Positions 8,856 through 16,587 of a stretch of DNA of 64,000 nt are shown here, piece after piece. The notes beneath the pieces were generated by a model. The model worked only from the letters and a program-made list of their open reading frames with translations, did not search any database and was not told where the DNA came from. Source of the stretch: Gracilinema caldarium DSM 7334 (lineage in GTDB: Bacteria; Spirochaetota; Spirochaetia; Treponematales; Breznakiellaceae); assembly GCF_000219725.1 (NCBI RefSeq), contig NC_015732.1:1798001-1862000 (forward strand). The letters are read 5' to 3'. Every line of letters starts with the position of its first letter. Positions within the stretch are counted from its first letter, which is position 1. Position numbers and translations under genes: made by a program.

Positions 8856-9128
8856 CTATGCAGATTTTGAATTGTTTAAAAGGATCTGCATGCGAGACTT
8901 TTTGCGAGCCGCAGCTTTCTTATTGATGATACCCTTCTGGGCAGCGCTGTCAAGCTTCTTAATCATTTCTTTAAAGGATGCCTCAGCTTCGACAGTATCC
9001 TTTTTCTGAACTGCGGTTACAAATTTCTTTACACTAGTACGAACAGCGCTTTTTACCGCCTTATTGCGAAGTCTGCGCTCTTCACTTTGCCGATGCCTTT
9101 TTTCGGCAGAAGACTGCTTTGTTGCCAA
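8856..9128 (-). CDS. rpsT: 30S ribosomal protein S20
   Basis: The product has the S20 pattern of basic helices (SSAEKRHRQSEERRLRNKAVKSAVRTSVKKF, later KGIINKKAAARKKSRM). The start was placed at TTG 9128 (MATKQSSAEKR), because GGGGG sits 7 bases upstream, the N-terminus then matches the family and the length (90 residues) is normal. ATG 9146 would add six residues (MSGGFP) and has no good ribosome-binding site. A TTG start may hold expression down, as known for E. coli rpsT, which starts with UUG. Confidence 0.93.
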   Translation of the reverse strand: MATKQSSAEKRHRQSEERRLRNKAVKSAVRTSVKKFVTAVQKKDTVEAEASFKEMIKKLDSAAQKGIINKKAAARKKSRMQILLNNSKSA

Positions 9129-9165
9129 AGGAAAACCCCCACTCATCTACTATTGATTACCTGAT

Positions 9166-9194
9166 AACCTATCAAATAAGTTCAGTTCTGTCAA
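9166..9194 (-). promoter_or_regulatory. Sigma-70 type promoter for rpsT
   Basis: On the minus strand TTGACA (9189-9194) and TAGGTT (9166-9171) are 17 bases apart. Transcription would start near 9159, about 30 bases before the TTG start of rpsT. It abuts the terminator of the upstream zinc-ribbon gene. Confidence 0.55.
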
Positions 9195-9196
9195 TG

Positions 9197-9217
9197 AAAA
9201 AGCCCCGCAATCGGGGC
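9197..9217 (-). terminator. Intrinsic terminator after the zinc-ribbon gene
   Basis: The GC arms GCCCCG/CGGGGC with a 4-base loop are followed on the minus strand by a run of five T. It isolates the 56-residue zinc-ribbon gene from rpsT. Confidence 0.8.
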
Positions 9218-9244
9218 CCTCTGTTACGGCGTTCGGTCCGATGC

Positions 9245-9415
9245 TTATTTAAAATCGGAGGGGCGCCGCTCTACCCGCTTACACTTTTCACATTCGGCAA
9301 CATTTTTAATTTTGCCGTTTTCAAAAAGGGTCTTCATTTTTATTTCGCCACCGCAGGAGCAGAAAAACTTCTGGGTTGCACTGGTCGTACGAGCGTTCTT
9401 ACTGGCCTGAGCCAT
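9245..9415 (-). CDS. Small zinc-ribbon protein (56 residues)
   Basis: A short reading frame starts at ATG 9415 behind a very strong AGGAGAAGGA and ends at TAA 9245-9247. The 56-residue product is basic and carries CSC near residues 19-21 and CEKC near 42-45, the four-cysteine spacing of a zinc ribbon (compare small ribosomal zinc-ribbon proteins such as L33 or L36). It has its own promoter (9498-9527) and terminator (9197-9217) and lies just upstream of rpsT, so a ribosome-associated role is plausible. I do not recognise an established family name. The four cysteines, basic composition and perfect expression signals make it a real gene. Confidence 0.82.
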   Translation of the reverse strand: MAQASKNARTTSATQKFFCSCGGEIKMKTLFENGKIKNVAECEKCKRVERRPSDFK

Positions 9416-9497
9416 GGGTCCTTCTCCTTGCCGGAAAAACCGGCGATTCGCATGCTATATATAAGTATCCCTCAAGGGTCCTTTATTTGCTCAAAAT

Positions 9498-9527
9498 AAG
9501 ATACAATAGAGCGCAAGACTCTGTCAA
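9498..9527 (-). promoter_or_regulatory. Sigma-70 type promoter for the zinc-ribbon gene
   Basis: On the minus strand TTGACA (9522-9527) and TATCTT (9498-9503) are 18 bases apart. A leader of about 75 bases follows. It contains a small GCCGG/CCGGC hairpin ending just before the AGGAG ribosome-binding site, which could modulate translation. Confidence 0.55.
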
Positions 9528-9639
9528 CCATTGATGGACCTTGTGTATAAATTAAAAATAGTTTAATCTGATAGTCATTCATTTCATACGTTTCTATAAA
9601 TTGATTTTTTTAGAAGTTTTCTTAAGAAAGAGGTTGTAT

Positions 9640-10086
9640 ATGCGAATAACAACTCGAGGTAGATACGCCCTTCGGGCAACATTGGCCTTAGCACGGCTCA
9701 GTATGGATGGCTCACCGGTTTCAATCAGTCGATTATCAGAGAAAGAACAAATTTCCTCGGTATTTCTTGAACAGATATTCTTTAAATTACGAAAAGCAGG
9801 GATTGTAGAATCGATTCGTGGACCAGGTGGTGGGTTTAAAATCTCACAACCTCTCGACCAAATTACTATTAAAAATGTACTGGATGCGGCTGGCGAAGGG
9901 CTTGTTCTGTCTCCTTGCGGAAATATAAAAAAAAGTTGCAGCCATCTCAATGATTGTATTTCCTATGCCATTTGGGCAGAAGCAACAGAATTAGTAAATA
10001 ATTTCTTTTCTAGTATGACCTTAGGATCTATTATAAAAAAGTATAGCGCCCAGTTTGACAACAATATTGCCTCATGTAAGGACTGA
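9640..10086 (+). CDS. Rrf2 family transcriptional regulator
   Basis: The start is ATG 9640 (MRITTRGRYALRATL, the standard Rrf2 N-terminus) with AAGAGG upstream; in-frame extension to a TTG adds unrelated residues. The 148-residue protein has the winged helix (VSISRLSEKEQISSVFLEQIFFKLRKAGIVESIRGPGGGF). Three C-terminal cysteines are spaced C-x6-C-x5-C (near residues 91-104), close to the C-x5-C-x5-C iron-sulfur ligand set of IscR. It is probably an Fe-S or redox sensor. No isc/suf genes lie nearby; the gene ends 16 bases before a large membrane-protein gene, its likely partner. Confidence 0.88.
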   Translation: MRITTRGRYALRATLALARLSMDGSPVSISRLSEKEQISSVFLEQIFFKLRKAGIVESIRGPGGGFKISQPLDQITIKNVLDAAGEGLVLSPCGNIKKSCSHLNDCISYAIWAEATELVNNFFSSMTLGSIIKKYSAQFDNNIASCKD

Positions 10087-10102
10087 TATAAAGGGGAAAT
10101 CG

Positions 10103-11614
10103 ATGAAAAAAAACAAGAGTGATGAACGGGCTTATAAAAAAATAGTAGATGTTCTTAAATCACAGAGGCAGGGGATAACCATAGCAGATATTACCGCCAA
10201 AACAGCGTTACCTCTAGAAACAGTTAAAGAACTTGTCGTCATTGCATCCGATGAATTTTCAGGCCGGTTACAGGTAACCGAATCGGGTGAAATCCTCTAT
10301 TCCTTCCCTCGAGGGTTTCAGAGCAAATACCGTGGACCGATGGTCGCTTTTAAAAAACTAGTAAAAGCTCTTAAAAAGGGTGCCAAAACCGTTGGAACCT
10401 GGCTTTTTAAAACCTGGATTATGCTCATGCTCGTGGGTTATTTCATCTTATTTATGGCTATTGCATTGGTAGCCCTTCTTGCAAGTACGGTGATCTCCGT
10501 ATCAGGTTCAAGCGATAACCGCTCAAACTCCCGCCGTAATGATGGCATCGGCAGTTTTTATGCGGTCAGCTATATCCTGGATCTCATCATCCGTATCTGG
10601 TTCTACTCAGAAGTTTCCAAATCGATAGACCGATCGGTGTATGGTTATAATTATCGGGCGGCGAAACCCAAGGGACGGCCCCTGCACCATGCGGTGTTTT
10701 CCTTCGTCTTTGGGGATGGGGATCCGAATGCAGATTGGGAAGAGCGGGAACGGAAGGCAGTTATTTCTTATATTCAGGCTAATAAGGGTATCATTAGCCT
10801 GCCTGAATTTATGATCCTTACCGGCGCTGCTCCCCAGGATGCTGAGCAGAAAATAAGCCGCTATTGTGTTGAATTTGGCGGGATGCCCGAGGCCAGCGAA
10901 GATGGTACGGTTTTATATCGATTTGAAGCCCTCCTGCTCCGCTCTGATACTCAGGACAGATCCTTTGCAGGCCTATCAGCCCCAATAAAACGGCTCCAGG
11001 TGTTTTCTAAAAACAGCAAAAAAATGAATTCCTGGTTTGCAATTATCAACGGAGTAAACCTGGTTTTTGGATCCTATTTTCTCTATTTTGCCAGCACCCT
11101 GGGACCGATTGTTTCCAATACCCAGGTGCGGGGATCCAGTTATCTCTATGCCATCGCTTTCATTCTGTTCAGCGGTTTTTTTAATAATCCACTTGGGGCC
11201 ATCACGATTATACTGGGTTTCGTACCTGTTTCCTTTGCAGTGCTCTTTTATCTGATTCCAGCTGTACGGTACTATAACTTACGTAAAACAAATGAACAGA
11301 TAAAACTTGAAAACCTGCGAAAAACCCTCTATCAACAGGTCTGGGAACATCCCCAGTTGGTTCATTTGGAAGATGTACATCCCGCCGCAGAGGAATATCG
11401 GCCCAAGGATTTTAAAACCAAAACAGAACTGCTTATTAAAGAACTGGGAACCTACAGTATTCCTGAAGTTAAGCTTGCCGATGATGGATCTACCATCTAT
11501 TCGTTCCCAGAATTAGAACGGGAAAAACTGGTTATTTACAAAATCCGTTCTTCCGTGGATGCAAGCCAGTTTAAACTGGGGAACACTATTTTTGACAGCC
11601 ACAGCACTACCTGA
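10103..11614 (+). CDS. Membrane protein with repeated winged-helix-like modules
   Basis: The start is ATG 10103 with AAGGGGA 5 bases upstream. The 503-residue product has hydrophobic segments near residues 110-140 (WIMLMLVGYFILFMAIALVALL) and two more near 310-385. Three soluble segments look alike: residues 10-75 (ending SGEILYSFPRGFQ), 225-290 (SYIQANKGIISLPEFMILTG... ending DGTVLYRFEALL) and 435-480 (KTELLIKELGTYSIPEV... ending DGSTIYSFPELE). Each reads as a small winged-helix-like unit closing in G-(x)-(I/V)-(L/I)-Y-x-F. It may be translated with the Rrf2 gene. The function is unknown; I do not recognise a named family. Confidence 0.75.
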   Translation: MKKNKSDERAYKKIVDVLKSQRQGITIADITAKTALPLETVKELVVIASDEFSGRLQVTESGEILYSFPRGFQSKYRGPMVAFKKLVKALKKGAKTVGTWLFKTWIMLMLVGYFILFMAIALVALLASTVISVSGSSDNRSNSRRNDGIGSFYAVSYILDLIIRIWFYSEVSKSIDRSVYGYNYRAAKPKGRPLHHAVFSFVFGDGDPNADWEERERKAVISYIQANKGIISLPEFMILTGAAPQDAEQKISRYCVEFGGMPEASEDGTVLYRFEALLLRSDTQDRSFAGLSAPIKRLQVFSKNSKKMNSWFAIINGVNLVFGSYFLYFASTLGPIVSNTQVRGSSYLYAIAFILFSGFFNNPLGAITIILGFVPVSFAVLFYLIPAVRYYNLRKTNEQIKLENLRKTLYQQVWEHPQLVHLEDVHPAAEEYRPKDFKTKTELLIKELGTYSIPEVKLADDGSTIYSFPELEREKLVIYKIRSSVDASQFKLGNTIFDSHSTT

Positions 11615-11714
11615 GATGCAGGACGGGATCGCTGAGAGTACCTCTGAATACACCACAGTAGGGCACCCTAAGGTATGATTGGTAACGGACTTGCTCCAGG
11701 ACGCTGAAGCATCC

Positions 11715-14156
11715 TCAGCGGTTTTGCAGAAAGGTTTCTGTTTTTTCTAAAATTAAATCAAAGTCTCCAAAAGCCTGCCGGGTTTCCGGCAGGGATCGGA
11801 TAAATAAACTGCCATAACGCTTTTTTAATATGCGTCCATCGAGAATCGCAACCACCCCATGATCGGAGGAAGTACGCATCAGTCGGCCAAAGCCCTGTTT
11901 CAGTTTCATCACCGCTTCGGGCAGGGACAACTCCATAAAGGCACTGCGCCCTTCCCTTTCAAGGGCTTCACAGCGGGCTTCATATACCGGGTCGCTGGGA
12001 ATACGGAAGGGGAGCCGGCAGAGAATAACCAGCCGTAAGGTGTTTCCCGGGGCATCTACCCCTTCCCAGAATGAATCGGTTGCAAAGAGCACACTGCTTT
12101 CATCCTGCAGAAAATCTTGCAGGAGCCTTGACCGGTCCTGGTCACCCTGTTTAAGACAGCGGATTCCAAGTCCCTGGAGTTCCTCCCGCGCATATTCATA
12201 GGCCTGTTTGAGGGCTGTATACGATGTAAAAAGAACCAGGGCTGATCCGCCTGAGGCGGCAATAAGCCGGCTCACCGCTGTATTAACGAAAGCATCATAT
12301 CCTGCTTCATCGGGCAGGGGACTGTCGGTAGGTGCGGCCAGAAGCACCGCCCTGTCATAGGGAAAGGGAGAGGGAAATATGCCGCTTAACACGTTTCGGT
12401 CCGTCTCAAACTCCAGCCCCACCCTTCGCTTCCAGTAATCGAAACGGTTATCGATGGTAAGGGTGGCCGAAACACAAATAATGGTCTTAAACTGGCTCCA
12501 CAGTGCTTCCTGAAGGGATGTAGCAATAACAATAGGTGTTATAGAAAAACGGGCAAACCCATCATTGCGGCGGCCATTCATCAACTCAATATAAAAAACC
12601 GATTCGCCCTTCTCTTCAAATTCGATAAAGGAGCCCGCGATGCTTCCGATTTGCTCAATTCTCCTGATGATTGCCTTGAGTTCCCAGATCAGGGGGTCAT
12701 CCTGAAGGTCCTCATGCAAGGTTTCCAGAGCATTATGCAAGGTTCCGCAGAGCTTAGAGATGGACTGCCGCAGTTCCCTCATGGCAGGGAGTAATTGGGC
12801 ACTTACAAGCTGTTTCTTTTCAGAGGTAAGGCGAAACACCCCTTCAGTACCCAGCAGCGTCTGGGCGGCCATATCAAGCTGATCCATGGATGCTTTGACG
12901 GTTTGTATCGCCCCATCGATGGTTTCCAGGAATTGGTCCGTATCGAGGAAGGAGGCGAGGCGAACTGCGAGACCATAGCTTTGCATCCGTTTTTTACGGT
13001 AGAGCCGGTTCATAAGGCGCATCAGGCTCATACGGCTGAAGGTTTCTGAAAAGAAGGATGTGGCCGAATGTTCCATGGTGTGGGCTTCGTCCACAATAAT
13101 CCGCTGATAGGGAGGCAGGACCACGGTCTGCTCATAGCCCGCCCCATCACTTCGGGCAGAGAGGTCTGCAAAGAGCAGGTGATGGTTCACCACCAGAATC
13201 TGGGCATCGGCGGCTTCCCGTTTCAGGGCCTGGACAAAACAGCGTTCCCGTTCGGGGCAATGCATGGCAAGACAAAGGTCCGGTTCAGAACAGATACGGG
13301 ACCAGAGGGTCTCGTCGGGCACAAAGGGTAATTCGGACTTACTGCCTGTGCTGGTGGTTTCTGACCAGCGAACTATGGCCTCGAGCTGTTCGGCCTGCTG
13401 TTCCAGGTCCAGATCCCCCTCATGGAGGGCATCCTGAAGACGCCGAAAGCAGAGATAGTTGGACCGGCCTTTAATAAGAACGGCTTTTACCGGCTTTTTG
13501 AGTATCCCTGCAACCAGCGGAATATCCTTTTCATAGAGCTGCTGCTGAAGGGTTATGGTGGCAGTGGAAATAAGGACCCGTTCCTTATTTAATATGGCAT
13601 AGGCCATGGCCGGCAGTAAGTAGGCAAAGGACTTTCCTACCCCGGTGCCTGCTTCAGCACAGACAATAGCATCAGTATTAAAACCTTTTATAATAAGCCG
13701 CATCAGGTCGAGCTGGCTTGGCCGGCTTTCATATTTGGAGAGACGATTTGCTATTGCGCCGCCGGGTTCAAGGGCGGATACCAGCTTATCCTCATCGAGG
13801 ATTTTCTTTTCCTTCTTTGGGATTGGTTCTGCAACCACATAGAGCCGGCTTACCTCATTATTCACGATAAAAGAGCCTAGGCCGGCCTCTGCGGCCCTGG
13901 AAGCAATGGCTAAATCATTATCGCTGGGACTGAGCAGGCCCGAAGGATGGTTATGGATAAGCACATCCGCATCTTCATAGTAAACCGGCAGGGCTAAAAC
14001 AGCCGACTCATGTCCCCGGGCAGCAATCTTGATACGGTCAACCATACCTGTAGCATCCAGAAAACCTAGGGCGAAGACCTCATTTCCATTGGCATCGGCA
14101 ATTTCTTCGCGGAGTATCTCTATTGCTTCGGAGCTAAGCCTTTTATCAGACCGCAT
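11715..14156 (-). CDS. dinG: RadC-like JAMM domain fused to a DinG-type Fe-S helicase
   Basis: The 813-residue protein has two parts. Residues 1-115 carry a RadC-type MPN/JAMM metal site: Glu26, H68-x-H70-P then S78-x2-D81. Residues 140-813 are an XPD/DinG superfamily 2 helicase with Walker A AEAGTGVGKS near 166, four cysteines of the Fe-S domain (CSEPDLCLAMHCPERERC), the DEAH box (IIVDEAHTMEHSA), DSFWEGVDAPG and motif VI QGFGRLMRTSSDHG. DinG unwinds R-loops and forked DNA; JAMM domains bind zinc and may be nucleases or peptidases. The RadC helix-hairpin-helix part is missing. It lies alone on the minus strand with about 100 non-coding bases on its downstream side. Confidence 0.88.
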   Translation of the reverse strand: MRSDKRLSSEAIEILREEIADANGNEVFALGFLDATGMVDRIKIAARGHESAVLALPVYYEDADVLIHNHPSGLLSPSDNDLAIASRAAEAGLGSFIVNNEVSRLYVVAEPIPKKEKKILDEDKLVSALEPGGAIANRLSKYESRPSQLDLMRLIIKGFNTDAIVCAEAGTGVGKSFAYLLPAMAYAILNKERVLISTATITLQQQLYEKDIPLVAGILKKPVKAVLIKGRSNYLCFRRLQDALHEGDLDLEQQAEQLEAIVRWSETTSTGSKSELPFVPDETLWSRICSEPDLCLAMHCPERERCFVQALKREAADAQILVVNHHLLFADLSARSDGAGYEQTVVLPPYQRIIVDEAHTMEHSATSFFSETFSRMSLMRLMNRLYRKKRMQSYGLAVRLASFLDTDQFLETIDGAIQTVKASMDQLDMAAQTLLGTEGVFRLTSEKKQLVSAQLLPAMRELRQSISKLCGTLHNALETLHEDLQDDPLIWELKAIIRRIEQIGSIAGSFIEFEEKGESVFYIELMNGRRNDGFARFSITPIVIATSLQEALWSQFKTIICVSATLTIDNRFDYWKRRVGLEFETDRNVLSGIFPSPFPYDRAVLLAAPTDSPLPDEAGYDAFVNTAVSRLIAASGGSALVLFTSYTALKQAYEYAREELQGLGIRCLKQGDQDRSRLLQDFLQDESSVLFATDSFWEGVDAPGNTLRLVILCRLPFRIPSDPVYEARCEALEREGRSAFMELSLPEAVMKLKQGFGRLMRTSSDHGVVAILDGRILKKRYGSLFIRSLPETRQAFGDFDLILEKTETFLQNR

Positions 14157-14176
14157 GGTTATCCTATATGGATTCT

Positions 14177-14214
14177 AAAAAAAGAGCCCGATAACGATTA
14201 CTCGCTACCGGGCT
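14177..14214 (-). terminator. Intrinsic terminator after tRNA-Glu
   Basis: On the minus strand, arms AGCCCGGTAGCG and CGTTATCGGGCT pair with minor mismatches around a short AT loop and are followed by a run of seven T. It lies 5 bases after the tRNA 3' end. Confidence 0.8.
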
Positions 14215-14218
14215 TTGT

Positions 14219-14293
14219 TGGCATCTCCTAGGGGATTCGAACCCCTGTTGGCGGGATGAAAACCCGCTGTCCTAACCCCTAGACGAAGGAGAC
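14219..14293 (-). tRNA. tRNA-Glu (anticodon UUC)
   Basis: On the minus strand a full cloverleaf is visible: acceptor GTCTCCT/AGGAGAT, anticodon arm GCGGG-TTTTCAT-CCCGC with UUC, and T arm AGGGG-TTCGAAT-CCCCT. The 3' CCA is encoded (14219-14221), unlike the two other tRNA genes in this window. Confidence 0.96.
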
Positions 14294-14417
14294 ACGCATT
14301 TGCGCTTGACGGTTGTGAATATACCGAAAACACCTTTTTATGTCAATACATTTTGCAAGAAATTTTTGAAATTTTTAGTACCAATATTGATAAACCTGGC
14401 ACGGCTTATGCTAAACC

Positions 14418-15659
14418 CTATTCGTTTAATTTTTTAAGAAGCAGATCCCTGAATCGAAGGGCCGATTCGTTATCTGGTTCTATTAAAAGGGCATTCTCAC
14501 AATCTGCCAGAGCCTTTGGAATATCTCCAAGATGATAATAGGCCTGGCCTCTCCGGTACAGAGCAAAGAATTGGTAGGGATTAATTTGCAAGGCCAGGCT
14601 AAAGTCATCGATTGCCTCGCTGTATTGCTGGAGCACCGATTTTACGACCGCCCGGTAATAAGCCGCTTTGTAAGAACTCTGGTCATAGAGCAAAGAATGG
14701 GTAAAATCTTCAATAGCCTCTTCATATCGGGACTGAGCAAAATGGGCCATACCGCGATGTTTGTATATAATCGACTTCACATAATCATTAGGATTGGCCT
14801 GTAAAATACGGGTATAGAGAGCAACAGCCTTATCGAAATTCTCATTGTTATGGGCATAGAGGGCGTCGAGGAGAAGGTCATCAATAGACTCACCTCCTTT
14901 CGAAGGTTCTAATTTAAAGGTGGTCCTGGAGTGTCGCTCTTCGGTAGCAAGTTCTTCTTTAAACAAAAGACCATCGGTGGCTTCTTCGATCTTTTTAAAG
15001 AAGCTTTCCCGCCGTTTTCCCAGTTCCCGATTCAATTGCCGTTGATAATCCCGGATTTCCTGGAATACAATATCCGCCAGTGAAAGGCTGGCATTCACAG
15101 CGGCCAGCTTCCGTTTCATAGGTTCATCGAAGGGAGTAAATTCAGCTTTGTAGACCAGTTCGTGCTCAACTTCGGCCCAGGCATCCTGGAGTATAGTCCG
15201 TACCTGAATTTCCGCAATCTCACAGCCAGCTTTCCCTCGTTTTTTTATGATATCTTCCGGGATTTTGATAAGAATATGGGTAGACTCATACCCAAATTCC
15301 TTAAAAGAATAATTAGATCCCTTCCGTTCTACTTCGGTTATCTGAAAAGCATTTTGTATGGCCGTTTCAACAGATGAAATATCTTCGATAAAAGTGCAAA
15401 CAATACGGATCCCCACAAGGTCATTAATAACCGGCTTTTTTGTTTTATCCTTCTGTTGCTGAAGCAGCCTAATATATTTTTTATAATAGCTTTGAAAACT
15501 TTTTGCCCTTCCCTTTACGGTCGGTCTGGGCCGCATTGTATGCAGAACTTCTTCGAGCCGGCTTTTAAGATCCTCTACAATGAGTACCCGGTTATGGTAT
15601 GTTGTATCAAATTCTTTTTGCAATGTTCCTCTGTCAGGAAACCAAGAATGTTCTTTCAT
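14418..15659 (-). CDS. Alarmone (p)ppGpp synthetase domain protein with C-terminal TPR repeats
   Basis: The start is placed at ATG 15659; an in-frame ATG 45 bases upstream lies inside the promoter-like region and adds a hydrophobic stretch foreign to the family. Residues about 20-215 form the RelA/SpoT synthetase fold: KGRAKSFQSYYKK, NDLVGIRIVCTF, GYESTHILIKIP and EIQVRTILQDAWAEVEHELVYK. There is no HD hydrolase, TGS or ACT domain, as in small alarmone synthetases. Residues about 260-410 hold four TPR units (ALYTRILQANPNDYV..., HFAQSRYEEAIEDFTHSLLYD, YSEAIDDFSLALQINPYQF, GDIPKALADCENALLIEPDN). TPRs probably couple synthesis to a protein partner. Confidence 0.88.
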   Translation of the reverse strand: MKEHSWFPDRGTLQKEFDTTYHNRVLIVEDLKSRLEEVLHTMRPRPTVKGRAKSFQSYYKKYIRLLQQQKDKTKKPVINDLVGIRIVCTFIEDISSVETAIQNAFQITEVERKGSNYSFKEFGYESTHILIKIPEDIIKKRGKAGCEIAEIQVRTILQDAWAEVEHELVYKAEFTPFDEPMKRKLAAVNASLSLADIVFQEIRDYQRQLNRELGKRRESFFKKIEEATDGLLFKEELATEERHSRTTFKLEPSKGGESIDDLLLDALYAHNNENFDKAVALYTRILQANPNDYVKSIIYKHRGMAHFAQSRYEEAIEDFTHSLLYDQSSYKAAYYRAVVKSVLQQYSEAIDDFSLALQINPYQFFALYRRGQAYYHLGDIPKALADCENALLIEPDNESALRFRDLLLKKLNE

Positions 15660-15668
15660 AAATACTAC

Positions 15669-15695
15669 AGTATAACATAAAACAAGAATTGGCAA
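15669..15695 (-). promoter_or_regulatory. Possible promoter with near-leaderless start (alarmone synthetase)
   Basis: On the minus strand TTGCCA (15690-15695) and TATACT (15669-15674) are 15 bases apart, and only 9 bases separate the -10 from ATG 15659. No Shine-Dalgarno is present. The short spacer makes this weaker than the similar cases at asnS and xseA. Confidence 0.4.
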
Positions 15696-15787
15696 ACCAT
15701 ACAAGAGAACAGTCTAGAAACACCTTGAGATGCGTTTACAAGACCTGTAGACCACCCAAGACGACAGAACACAAAGCCCTTGAAAAT

Positions 15788-16531
15788 CTATCCGGCCAAT
15801 TGGTCTAGTTCTTCCCTGATGAGTGCTTCTACCTGTTTTGGCAGGGCCCGCCTGGCTTCGGCATCCAGCGGAGCTGTTTCGATGGGATGAAGAAACTTTA
15901 GATGCACCGGTACTGACTGTATTAATCCCGTTTCTTCCCAGACAGAATAACTGCCATGAATGACCAAGGGAACTATGGGAGCATTTGCCAGGGTGGCAAG
16001 CTTAAAAGCCCCTGCTTTAAAAGGAAGTATGCCGCGACCTCGGCTCCGGGTTCCCTCGGGGAAAATAATCATGGAAGCACCTTTTTTGATTCGTTCAGCC
16101 CCCTGTTCTATGGCCCGTTTCCCCTTGGCAATATTTTTTCGATCAATAAAGAGGCCTCCCAGAAGCAATACCCAGAGATTCACAAAGGGAAGGAACAACA
16201 CTTCCTTTTTTGCGATAAACCCAAAACGTCGGGGAATATAAGCCAGGGCGAGAATAACATCAAAATCACCAGGGTGATTCCCAATAAAACAGAGTCCGCT
16301 CCTGGGGGGGATGTGTTCAAGACCTTCTACGGTGACCTGGGCACCGGTTCCCCAGATAACACCCTGAGCCCACCAACTGGCCAGATGAATCAGAACCCAA
16401 TCGGTAAAACTCTTTAAACCCAGCAGAGAAAGGACAAACAGCAGGACCCCAAGGGGTAAGAGGATAAGCACCGAAAGCCAGAAAAAGGTGAAAAATACAA
16501 TTGTTCTTACTAGAGAACCCATCTGTTTCAT
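15788..16531 (-). CDS. plsC: 1-acyl-sn-glycerol-3-phosphate acyltransferase (PlsC-like)
   Basis: The enzyme makes phosphatidic acid from lysophosphatidic acid at the inner membrane. The start is ATG 16531 (AGAAGGAGCAG just upstream); a GTG 21 bases earlier would place coding over that site. The 247-residue protein has an N-terminal hydrophobic pair (about 10-55), the catalytic H-x4-D motif in GNHPGDFD near 86, the substrate motif FPEGTRSRGRG near 155, and the VPLVIHGSY motif. The gene lies 56 bases downstream of mfd. Confidence 0.9.
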   Translation of the reverse strand: MKQMGSLVRTIVFFTFFWLSVLILLPLGVLLFVLSLLGLKSFTDWVLIHLASWWAQGVIWGTGAQVTVEGLEHIPPRSGLCFIGNHPGDFDVILALAYIPRRFGFIAKKEVLFLPFVNLWVLLLGGLFIDRKNIAKGKRAIEQGAERIKKGASMIIFPEGTRSRGRGILPFKAGAFKLATLANAPIVPLVIHGSYSVWEETGLIQSVPVHLKFLHPIETAPLDAEARRALPKQVEALIREELDQLAG

Positions 16532-16587
16532 GGTATCACTGCTCCTTCTCACAGGTGATCTTTATTATTCCAGATTATTATTCCACA

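Noticed and set aside
9119-9499. A plus-strand frame spanning rpsT start and the zinc-ribbon gene
   Set aside because: It is antisense to two well supported genes with their own signals.
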